Below, in pieces: positions 55,701-63,190 of a stretch of 64,000 nucleotides of DNA; the stretch's first letter is position 1, and each line of letters opens with the position of its first letter. The notes below the pieces were generated by a model. It was not told the DNA's origin. It was given only the letters and a program-made list of their open reading frames with translations, and searched no databases. This DNA is from Saprospiraceae bacterium (GTDB lineage: Bacteria; Bacteroidota; Bacteroidia; Chitinophagales; Saprospiraceae), in contig JADKAA010000029.1 in the NCBI GenBank assembly GCA_016715465.1, positions 2,542,001 through 2,606,000 of the forward strand, in the 5' to 3' direction. The position numbers were made by a program, and so were the translations under genes.

Positions 55701-56678
55701 ATTTGACTGAATTTTTATTGGCACACCAGCAGGAGTTAAGTAATTATCAGTGGTAGAAAGAGGGAGATTACATAATGATGTGTTCTTGTGTCCTTGTATG
55801 GGGTGAGCAAGAAAAAGATTGGTCAAAATAACTCTCCCCTGATCTAAGGTCTGTGTGTTAAAGGAAAGTATTTCAGGAAGTAATGACAATATTTGATTTT
55901 CATGGGTGGCGTTTGCTGGTAATGTTTGGTCGCCTGGCATTCTTCCTTTTAAGAATAGAATACCCCCTGTAGCATTATTGTCCGGGAAAAATTGATGCCC
56001 CCAAATATTGACTGTTCCGGCGGTATACTCTTCAAGTAAATCTTCTAATACCAGATCGCACAAACATCCTTGTTCACCAGTGCTATTTGATTCTGTAATG
56101 ACAGCATTGTATTCAGGTTCTATTTCTGATATGGGTGTAAATTCTCTAAATACAAGTTGAAAAGCCTCATCCAAATATATGTCTTCGTTTCCCTCCTCCT
56201 GAAATCTGGTTTTACTTAACGTACAAGGTATCCGCTTACTTTCATTGGATTTAAGCCCAGGCACATCAGTACGGAATATTGGTATACTGATAAATCCCGT
56301 ATTTTCAAAGTATCTTTTTATACCAGAAGATTCACTTAAATCATGTACTTCAAATTCAAAAGTTTTTTGGCATAAAATGCCTTCTCTTTCACCGCTAACT
56401 GTTAATTGCCAAATTCCTTTTAGTGTTAATTCTGCGTTTGATTGAGAAGATGGTCCTATTTGTCTGTTGGTTTCTATGTGCCGCCAGGTATAAGAATCAA
56501 ATTGTTCGTTGCATGATACATTAACACCTGTCCCACTGTTTGATGGACATAAAGCCGGGTATTGTGGAGTAATTGATATTTCAAAATCAGGAAAATTGAA
56601 ATTTCCTGATACAGGTTGTATCTGCGAATAAGAATAAAACGTATATAATAGAAATAGTACGGTAAGGGCATTTTTCAT
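52764..56678 (-). CDS. Secreted multidomain protein with putative polymorphic-toxin C-terminus
   Basis: The 1304-residue protein has a signal peptide (MKNALTVLFLLYTFYSYSQ), an N-terminal region with Ig-like strands and cysteines (about 20-600), and a helical region at about 950-1100 with a hydrophobic stretch (GWTALDLGFLYLGVGAARRA) that may pierce membranes. A segment pattern (KAWEGLINTGLRTNIKWLET, about 1115) then KVTIKKAGVEVGEI precedes the end; this resembles what I recall of pre-toxin regions of Bacteroidota polymorphic toxins. The last 110 or so residues (about 1190-1304; INKPWIDAAIGRGDVIRAVSDPT, GELTFFGREHFHLT) are the presumed toxin domain, of unassigned activity. No RHS repeats and no T9SS sorting domain are visible. 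The neighbour immunity-like gene supports the call. Confidence 0.65.
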   Translation of the reverse strand: MKNALTVLFLLYTFYSYSQIQPVSGNFNFPDFEISITPQYPALCPSNSGTGVNVSCNEQFDSYTWRHIETNRQIGPSSQSNAELTLKGIWQLTVSGEREGILCQKTFEFEVHDLSESSGIKRYFENTGFISIPIFRTDVPGLKSNESKRIPCTLSKTRFQEEGNEDIYLDEAFQLVFREFTPISEIEPEYNAVITESNSTGEQGCLCDLVLEDLLEEYTAGTVNIWGHQFFPDNNATGGILFLKGRMPGDQTLPANATHENQILSLLPEILSFNTQTLDQGRVILTNLFLAHPIQGHKNTSLCNLPLSTTDNYLTPAGVPIKIQSNDYIGYIAAEGNTEGVGEGVITWIKSTGSIGEGYFQGYRYQNNKFEGYIDPVSGQLYRDFSASELTDINTVVRVFSCGIGCKEVYQNIKNNALNFKIDGGINFKILTLAKNPNTENQSASPYIYTTCIPPELVSNGSVSFLSPNKSIISLPCLSVNCKEIQDIELTYGAVTENNTFDYSIVSGILYKFSLLEDGVVSQYTYSFTSNTYVSNNGPYQINPSISNSSEFIFSLPCGDQHKLYKLSNLGGLPTYENGSSISYYDKFDQFAEEFKPFSPSFPLVGSGVSVLTSNSCLWCPGQITSLITSGRCETPEHIYLDKIAQVATVFESYFSPPELGENQVFTYDDIYWHLPQSGILHPLKKRPFWEVYLSENLDVKAKYGQDNAAFFKIVLEKLMDFITQNSFEFWEKVTPSTIHTLSNHEIYNHLKYEPQIITSAVDFATKKQLILEKYFQENSFDENNENASIHLLASVQGNEQINDALSYIETKGVQSFWDNFGHFYNLDNKTRIVLTISRLINERQITEPYQGVENFIPNVNQNYATQNPPVLEADILRWDNLNASFTGPNTLNIESLGPVSYKTIVPVEVLGTVEFDGEVINSHSVLFIPALQVKLMSHLNTHDVFVNSGWTALDLGFLYLGVGAARRAWSAAKFLEKAIIASDIAGSSTGIAANLLNSSVLNPDQKRYLQIASLISASPLVITEVSRLHNIIHTNDLALDNPSISASIRNSVSEVSDDIIDNYYNAAVIAEYSTLNTSLLDLTIPNQKLLKRDLFFNNDPLFYDVLNGQNGVKAWEGLINTGLRTNIKWLETTSKWIDDGLELTSTASKVTIKKAGVEVGEISSDLLKVKYSGLGGDIVSHPTKTTSAIGRYQLTGGGAGTKNLIESGLTKSGENAGGINVLNDLTNIQGWPDQQIWDQINKPWIDAAIGRGDVIRAVSDPTLPANLFKDGISGELTFFGREHFHLTQVNGYIYNASTFTYTK

Positions 56679-56772
56679 GAAATAGTAAATTTTTCATAAA
56701 AAAGAAAACAAAATTTATGCCAAATAATTGGGGTTTTATAGATTTTTCAAATTAATATTTTTCGCATTTGTT

Positions 56773-58398
56773 TCATAACAACAAAAACAAGACCTGTGCA
56801 TACAGGATCTTCATGATGAGGGAAATGGGAAACATAATGGCGTAACCGATCTGGGGCAGGCGGTTTTTGCTCATGCCGGTGGCGAATTCGAGGATGGCGG
56901 GCTGGTTGCTCATGAAGCCGATGAGTACGGAAAATGGAATTTTAAACAGCTTGAAGCCTACCAGGATGCTGATGACGGCCGTGACCATGCTCAGCAAGGT
57001 GCCACCGAGGAAGATGGTGAGGCCGTCGAGCCTGGCAAGGCTTTCCATAAAGGTATGTCCGCTTTGCAAGCCGATGACGGCAAGTAAAAGAGTGAGGCCG
57101 ATCTGGCGCAGGGTGACATTGGAAGAATAGGGCAGGGTCCACACAAAGGGTCCGGTGCGGCGTAAGGCACTCATGATGAGTCCTACCATCAGCGGGCCGC
57201 CGGCAAAGCCGAGTTTGAAGTTGAGTCCTCCGGGCAATTGGAATTCGATGGTTCCCAGAATAAGGCCCAGGGCAATGCCAAAACCGAAAGAAAAGAGGTT
57301 GACCTTGCTGCTTTCATAGTAGGAGTCGCCAAAAAACTTAGACAGGGGTTTCAGGTCTTCTTTGCGGGCCACGAAACGGATGCGGTCTCCGATCTCGAGC
57401 ACGGTATTGGATTGAGCGAGCATGTCGGTATCTCCCCGGCGGATGCGGGTGATGACGGCATCAAATTTTTCGGAGAGGTTGAGTGAAGAGATGGTGCGGC
57501 CTACGACTTCGGGTCGCGAGACAAAGATGCGTTTGACCTCGTAGTTTTTGTAGTTGTCAAGGATGTTTTCATCGGACTCCAGGCCGAGGTATGGGATGGC
57601 GGTGTTGAGGTCGGTCACGCCGCCTATGACCATGAGGATGTCGCCTTTTTGCAGGCGGGTATCCCAGTGCGCAATGGACACCCTGCCGTTTTGGTAGATG
57701 CGGCCAAAGCCGAGGACGAGGCCCATTTCTTTGAAAATATCGCGGATGGATTTGCCCTCAACCGCCTCGTTGGTGATCTCTACCGCCCTGCCCGAGATCT
57801 CCTCATCGATGGCGTATTGTTTTCTCAATACTTTTTTCTCCGCTTCGTAATCTATTTTCAACCATTTTTCTGAGTACTTCAAAACGATGATGACGCCGAG
57901 TACGCCCATGGGGTATGAATAGGTGTAGCCGACCACAAGGTCCTGGACCCACCTGGTCTTCATCGGGTTGTCCTGCCGGTTAATGAGGTCGGTCACTGCG
58001 GCGAGGGCCGGGGTATTGGTGGTGGTGCCGCTGTAGATGCCCACAATGGTGGCTTTGTCGAGGCCCAGGGCAAAATAAATGATGACGGCAATCAGTGCGG
58101 AAAGGAACAGCATAAAGAGCACAAAACTGAGGTCGCGAAAGCCTGTTTTCTGAAACGACTGAAAGAAGGCGGGACCGGAGCTGATGCCTACGGAGTATAC
58201 AAAAAAGATAAGGCCAAGCTGAAAGACGATGGGGTGAACCTGAAAGTCGGGATTAAAGGTGCCAAAGGCGAGTCCCACAAAGAGCACAGCGGCTGTGCCG
58301 AGGCTGGCACCCTTGATCTTGATGTTACCTACCAGGTAGCCAATGGCCGCTACCAGAAAGAGGAGCATTAAGGGGTTTTTCGCCAATAGTTCATCCAT
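56773..58398 (-). CDS. AspT/YidE-type transporter with RCK_C domains
   Basis: The 541-residue inner-membrane protein matches the aspartate:alanine exchanger family (AspT, YidE/YbjL-like). Two blocks of hydrophobic segments flank a central cytoplasmic pair of TrkA_C (RCK_C) domains at about 200-365 (ITNEAVEGKSIRDIF; MVIGGVTDLNTAI; VVGRTISSLNLSEKFDAVITRIRRGD; GDRIRFVARKEDL). GIYSGTTTNTPALAAV and GLQSGHTFMESL are conserved membrane motifs. The substrate is unknown; anion or amino-acid exchange is the family expectation. It starts at 58398 after the AT-rich region's end, and the local G+C is high. Confidence 0.9.
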   Translation of the reverse strand: MDELLAKNPLMLLFLVAAIGYLVGNIKIKGASLGTAAVLFVGLAFGTFNPDFQVHPIVFQLGLIFFVYSVGISSGPAFFQSFQKTGFRDLSFVLFMLFLSALIAVIIYFALGLDKATIVGIYSGTTTNTPALAAVTDLINRQDNPMKTRWVQDLVVGYTYSYPMGVLGVIIVLKYSEKWLKIDYEAEKKVLRKQYAIDEEISGRAVEITNEAVEGKSIRDIFKEMGLVLGFGRIYQNGRVSIAHWDTRLQKGDILMVIGGVTDLNTAIPYLGLESDENILDNYKNYEVKRIFVSRPEVVGRTISSLNLSEKFDAVITRIRRGDTDMLAQSNTVLEIGDRIRFVARKEDLKPLSKFFGDSYYESSKVNLFSFGFGIALGLILGTIEFQLPGGLNFKLGFAGGPLMVGLIMSALRRTGPFVWTLPYSSNVTLRQIGLTLLLAVIGLQSGHTFMESLARLDGLTIFLGGTLLSMVTAVISILVGFKLFKIPFSVLIGFMSNQPAILEFATGMSKNRLPQIGYAIMFPISLIMKILYAQVLFLLL

Positions 58399-58524
58399 GG
58401 TGGTTAAACCTTGAAGGGTTAATCAAAGGTCAGCCAAGATAAACAATTCTTTAAAACAAAGGGTGGGACCGGAGGAAGAATAAATGTGGGTTGAAGTTTT
58501 TTAAGTTATAGGGGTTTCTTCACA

Positions 58525-59757
58525 AACCTGTCTAAATGGCGGAGCCAGGTAAATGTCGTAAGTTTTCAACACTTTACCATGCTATGTGCAGGGGCACATA
58601 GTTCGTGCCTAAATTAAGCCACTGGCTTAATTTTTACGGCACTCATCCGCAGATATCGCGTCCCTTCTAATCGTCGGGACAGGGATTTACGCAGATGATA
58701 AATTTCGCAGAAAACAAAATCAATCATTCTGCGGAGTTCAGCGACAAAGGGTATCTGTGAACGATGACAAAATTATGGTAATCTACAATCCTGATGGAGA
58801 AGGAAAATGTTTCTGCGAGTTCAGCGGGAAACAAAATCTCTTTGAAAGGTAATTCTCAGGTCTTAAGGGCTAATTATGGAAAGAGTGCTTATTTGAGTTT
58901 TTGGGAATGGTGGGTTTTAGGCAGAACCTATCAGACTGGCGCAGCAAGGCAGATTACGCAAGGAATCGACACTTTACCTTTACCAAGCTATGTGCAGGGG
59001 CACATAGTTCGTGCCTACCCTTCCGGTTAGGTAAACCTAAATTAAGCCACCGGCTTAATTTTTTACGGCACTCATCCGCTGATGACGCATCCCTCCTAAT
59101 CGTCGAGACAGGGATTTACGCAGATGATAAATTTCGCAGAAAATTGATTCATTCATTCTGCGGAGTTCAGCGGCAAAGGGAATCTGTGAACGATGACAAA
59201 ATTATGGTAATCTACAATCCTGATGGAGAAGGAAAATGTTTCTGCGAGTTCAGCGGGAAACAAAATCTCTTTGAAAGGTAATTCTCAGGTCTTAAGGGCT
59301 AATTATGGAAAGAGTGCTTATTTGAGTTTTTGGGAATGGTGGGTTTTAGGCAGAACCTATCAGACTGGCGCAGCAAGGCAGATTACGCAAGGAATCGACA
59401 CTTTACCTTTACCAAGCTATGTGCAGGGGCACATAGTTCGTGCCTACCCTTCCGGTTAGGTAAACCTAAATTAAGCCACCGGCTTAATTTTTTACGGCAC
59501 TCATCCGCTGATGACGCATCCCTCCTAATCGTCGAGACAGGGATTTACGCAGATGATAAATTTCGCAGAAAATTGATTCATTCATTCTGCGGAGTTCAGC
59601 GGCAAAGGGAATCTGTGAACGATGGCAAAATTATGGTAATCTGCAATGCGGATGGAGAGGGTACAGTTTCTGCGAGTTCAGCGGGAAACAAAACCTCGTT
59701 GACAGGTAATTCTCAGGTCTTAAGGGCTAATTATGGAAAGAGTGCTTTTTTGAGTTT
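58525..59757. repeat. Tandem array of about 429-bp units that include the pyrD 3' end
   Basis: Three units (starts near 58525, 58925, 59354; the first diverged and 400 bp, the next 429, the last partial and running into pyrD). Units 1-2 contain a copy of pyrD's last 28-30 bases (about 58874 onward: TTATGGAAAGAGTGCTT...). Two perfect hairpins recur: CTATGTGC-AGGG-GCACATAG and AATTAAGCC-ACC-GGCTTAATT. Short open frames (58794-59030 and 59223-59459) are identical because the units are; I do not call them genes. This fills the 1332-bp gap 58399-59730. Confidence 0.88.
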
Positions 59758-60744
59758 TTTCAGGAGGTCCGGACCTTCGTAAATGAAGCCGGTGTACACC
59801 TGGAGGAGGTCGGCTCCGGCCTTTACTTTTTCTTTAGCGGTCTCTGCAGAATCGATGCCACCGACGCCGATGATTGGTTTGGTTGTGGAATTGCGCAGGT
59901 AACTCAAAACTTCTGTTGATTTTTCGAAGACGGGAGCGCCGCTGATGCCACCGGCACCAAGGGTTTCTGCTTCTGCAGATACCTTGTCACGGTCGAGGGT
60001 GGTGTTGGTGCATACCAGGCCGTCCAATGCGGTATGGTTGGTGATGTCGATGATGTCGTCCAATTGAGAGTGGGTGAGGTCGGGTGCGATCTTGAGCAGG
60101 ATGGGTTTGTAAACGGTCTGCCGGTCACGCACGGTCACGAGTTCGTTAATGATGGCGGTGAGAGGTTCCTTTTCCTGAAGTTCACGCAGGCCGGGCGTAT
60201 TGGGCGAACTTACATTGATGACAAAATAGTGGACGTATTCGTAAAGTTTTTCAAAACAGATGACATAATCGTGGATGGCATTTTCATTGTCGGTATTTTT
60301 GTTTTTTCCTATGTTGCCTCCAATGATGATGTCTTTGTTTTTCACCTTTTTCAGATTTTCCACCATGGCCGCTACGCCGTCATTGTTGAAACCCATACGG
60401 TTGAGGATGGCGCGGTCTTGAATTAGACGAAACAGGCGCGGTTTGGGATTGCCTTCCTGTGGTCTTGGCGTGACGGTGCCCACTTCCACAAAACCAAAAC
60501 CCAGACAGGCGAGCGCGTCGATCCAGGCGCCGTTTTTGTCAAATCCTGCGGCAAGACCAACCGGATTTTTGAAGTGCAGCCCCAACAAGTTTTTTTCCAA
60601 ACCGGGATGTTCAAAACCATAAAGGGATCGCAGCAATGAGGGACCGAACGGTAGGTTATATATTATTTGAAGTAAACCCGTGACCTTATGGTGTACCCTT
60701 TCCGGGTCGAACAGAAAGAGAATCGGTTTTAAAAATTTGTACAC
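59731..60744 (-). CDS. pyrD: Dihydroorotate dehydrogenase (quinone), class 2
   Basis: Oxidises dihydroorotate to orotate in pyrimidine synthesis with quinone as acceptor. The 337-residue protein has the class 2 N-terminal membrane-associated helices (MYKFLKPILFLFDPERVHHKV), FMN-binding motifs (GLAAGFDKNG near 65, VEVGTVTPRPQEGNPKPRLFR, NVSSPNTPGLRELQ) and the GVGGIDSAETAKEKVKAGADLLQ phosphate loop. The last codons (LKKLKKALFP stop) fall in the repeat array; the tail is duplicated upstream of the terminator side, but the gene looks intact. Confidence 0.95.
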   Translation of the reverse strand: MYKFLKPILFLFDPERVHHKVTGLLQIIYNLPFGPSLLRSLYGFEHPGLEKNLLGLHFKNPVGLAAGFDKNGAWIDALACLGFGFVEVGTVTPRPQEGNPKPRLFRLIQDRAILNRMGFNNDGVAAMVENLKKVKNKDIIIGGNIGKNKNTDNENAIHDYVICFEKLYEYVHYFVINVSSPNTPGLRELQEKEPLTAIINELVTVRDRQTVYKPILLKIAPDLTHSQLDDIIDITNHTALDGLVCTNTTLDRDKVSAEAETLGAGGISGAPVFEKSTEVLSYLRNSTTKPIIGVGGIDSAETAKEKVKAGADLLQVYTGFIYEGPDLLKKLKKALFP

Positions 60745-60937
60745 AGGATTATGGTTTTGGCCGCCTGCAAGATAGCAAAAAAGAGGCTATGGTCCATGCT
60801 CCCCACACACTTATTTAACCCTGCGTTTATTATTTAGATCAGGTCACATTAGACGGAGGAAGAAGAATGAGGATTAATCCTTCAGGAAAAATGTAAAGCC
60901 GTTAAGTATTTATTTTGAAAGCGGTTTAGCCACAACT

Positions 60938-62272
60938 TCATTTAAATTTCACCTTTTCCATGATGTATTTGCCAATTTGTTTTCCCTGCGCCACCCCATT
61001 ATAGATGGCGGGCCGATAGTGGATGCCACCATACAGTCTCGAAATGGCCGCTTCGTTTGCCGCTTCGTAAAAAGAGTTGAATTTGCGCACAGGCAGTCCA
61101 AACCGCAGTTCTGTACTGTCGGCAAAGGCAAAGTTATCCCCATAGAGTGAGGTAAGTACTTCTGCGCTGGCAGCAGAAATTACGCTATGGCCGCTGGTAT
61201 ATTCGGGAAAAGGAGGTGTCTGTATCATGGGCAGCCAGGTATCGTCGATGTAGTCATTGATGATGCTTTCCGGACGGATGAGGTTGGACCTGAATTTTTC
61301 ATCCCAGCAGGAAATGAAGCCATCAAACAAGGCCAGCGAGGTAAGGGCATAGGTTTGTGTGGTGGTTACAAAGTCTGATTTTGCCTTCAATGCCGTCAAC
61401 CGGGAAATGCTCATCCAGTGGCCACCCGGAGTGATCTTTTTGGTGGCGTGCATAACGTGGCCGGTCACATTTAGTTTATAGGGATTACAATCCCAAAAGT
61501 CGGCAATGGCTTTTTGTTCTTTCGTGAGGTTTTTACCCACTTCATATACCTCCATGGCGTCCTTCATAAAGGGACTCCCTTTCTTTGTATCAAAAGGAGT
61601 ACCGGGTATTGGTTTAAATTGTTGTGCGGAATCCATGACTAACGGACGAATGGAATTCCAATGCGGTTCGATGGCATCCATATAGGCCGGAGGAGTAGGT
61701 CTCCACCTGGTTTTATCCTGGGTGTTGATGGAAAACTTTGAAAAAGACCGGGATTGTTTATAATTGTCGCCGTCTGCCCAGGTCATGATGTGTTTGGCAA
61801 CCTGGTCACCATAAGCCAGGGAGTTGTCATGGACCTCCTTTGGTATATGAATGGTCTGTATCTCAGCCATAAGTTTTTGCTCAAAAGCAATATAATCCTG
61901 CTCTGAAAAAATAAATTTTTTACCGGTAGTGAGCATGGCCCGGATGGCAGACAATTCAAAACAGTAGGTTTTTGATGGATCCGGTTTGGGTACATTGGTG
62001 AGACCGTTTAGTTGTCCTTCGAGGGATAGAAAAGAAGAATCGAGATGTCGCGCCGCCTCATAACCTGCAATGGTAGTATAGGCGTAGTTTCTGCTCGCCA
62101 CCGGTGGAGAAAAAATGTCATGGACAATAATGTCTGTATAGTGTTGCATGACCCTGTGAAGCCAGGTCGGATTTGACATGACAACTTTGTATTCCTTGTT
62201 CTCCGGAGCACAGGAAAATAACATCACCATAAAAAGGCAGCTAAAAACAATCTTAAATTTCACGATGGCCAA
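60938..62272 (-). CDS. Vanadium-dependent haloperoxidase-like / PAP2 lipoprotein
   Basis: The 444-residue protein has a lipobox (MVMLFSC, Cys21) and the acid phosphatase/vanadium haloperoxidase active site: KFRSNLIRP near 324, TSGHS near 357 and SRLYGGIHYRP near 410. These match the KxxxxxxRP - SGH - SRxxxxxH signature that binds vanadate or phosphate. Bacteroidota have many such lipoproteins of untested substrate, acting as phosphatase or haloperoxidase. The Lys and Arg positions favour the haloperoxidase branch, but the activity is not provable by sequence. The neighbours are pyrD and omp28-like, with no obvious link. Confidence 0.88.
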   Translation of the reverse strand: MAIVKFKIVFSCLFMVMLFSCAPENKEYKVVMSNPTWLHRVMQHYTDIIVHDIFSPPVASRNYAYTTIAGYEAARHLDSSFLSLEGQLNGLTNVPKPDPSKTYCFELSAIRAMLTTGKKFIFSEQDYIAFEQKLMAEIQTIHIPKEVHDNSLAYGDQVAKHIMTWADGDNYKQSRSFSKFSINTQDKTRWRPTPPAYMDAIEPHWNSIRPLVMDSAQQFKPIPGTPFDTKKGSPFMKDAMEVYEVGKNLTKEQKAIADFWDCNPYKLNVTGHVMHATKKITPGGHWMSISRLTALKAKSDFVTTTQTYALTSLALFDGFISCWDEKFRSNLIRPESIINDYIDDTWLPMIQTPPFPEYTSGHSVISAASAEVLTSLYGDNFAFADSTELRFGLPVRKFNSFYEAANEAAISRLYGGIHYRPAIYNGVAQGKQIGKYIMEKVKFK

Positions 62273-62355
62273 AGTTTAACCCAAAGGTAGTCAATATAAG
62301 GGCAGCTACAAAAAAGCAGAGGCGATCAAAGCTTAGAAAGTACTTAGGATTTAGG

Positions 62356-63180
62356 CTAGTTGGTCACCTTTGTACCGGCTGCCTGCATTACGGACTTATC
62401 TGAGCCGTTTGCCCTGGCCACCATGGCTACAACTTCCATATTGGCCACCTTGAAAGCCTCCGGAATGGTATAGATAAATGATTTAGACACAATTTTTCCT
62501 TTCTCCAGGACAGTGGCAAGTTCGTCCCCTGTGGCTGTGGTGAGCATGTCTCTCAACACATGGTTGTGTTTATAATCTTCAATGATGGTGCCCTGATTTT
62601 CCTGTGGGTCAACGATGTCGCTTTCGGTGAGGTAGATGCTCATTTTGTAATTGCCCGTCTCGTTGATGAGCGGGGTTGCTTTTACGGTAAGGGACAATTG
62701 TCGCGTAGATGCATTGTAACTTTTTTCGATGACCAGGTCCATGACGTGGGGAGCCTTGAGTTCTTTTTCTACATAAGACTGCCAGAGTTCGGGGGCATCG
62801 ACGGCGGTGTATAATTCGCCTTCAAAATAGGTGCGGTTGATGTGGGCCGAAGGTTTACCCAGGAAGGGTTTGAGGTATTCCTCCAGGGCTATTGATTTTG
62901 GATTGCGGAAATCGTATTTACTTTCAGGCAGTGGTTTGGTGAGAAAGTTGCCATGAACGCCTACGGCCACTACATTGTTTGGAAACTTTCCGAGGATGTC
63001 TTCCAGTGCCGCGGCGCCTTTGGGGCAGTTGGGGCATTGTACGCCGGTGAGGTCTTCCAGCAATACCACCCTCTTGGAATCGGGTTCTTCGAAAGCGGGG
63101 ATTTCCACGCCGACTTCGGTACAGGAAGCCATGGTGGCCAGGAATAAAAAGATCAAAGCCGATTGAAAGAAATAACGCAT
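62356..63180 (-). CDS. Omp28-related outer membrane lipoprotein
   Basis: The 274-residue protein has a lipobox ending MASC (Cys20), then a thioredoxin-like domain with LLEDLTGVQCPNCPKG (Cys49, Cys52) as in the Omp28 family of Bacteroidota. The domain order matches: N-terminal thioredoxin-like region (about 35-170), then a beta-rich C-terminal domain (about 170-274). It probably lies in the outer membrane or periplasm; a disulfide or chaperone role is likely but not proven. It is followed by (upstream on the minus strand) the DUF6029 gene, ten bases apart, the usual pair. Confidence 0.9.
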   Translation of the reverse strand: MRYFFQSALIFLFLATMASCTEVGVEIPAFEEPDSKRVVLLEDLTGVQCPNCPKGAAALEDILGKFPNNVVAVGVHGNFLTKPLPESKYDFRNPKSIALEEYLKPFLGKPSAHINRTYFEGELYTAVDAPELWQSYVEKELKAPHVMDLVIEKSYNASTRQLSLTVKATPLINETGNYKMSIYLTESDIVDPQENQGTIIEDYKHNHVLRDMLTTATGDELATVLEKGKIVSKSFIYTIPEAFKVANMEVVAMVARANGSDKSVMQAAGTKVTN

Positions 63181-63190
63181 GTCAGAAAGA

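Noticed and set aside
58794..59459. Two identical 78-residue open frames and a 126/150-residue pair
   Set aside because: Identity arises from the 429-bp tandem units. No ribosome site or family similarity was seen.
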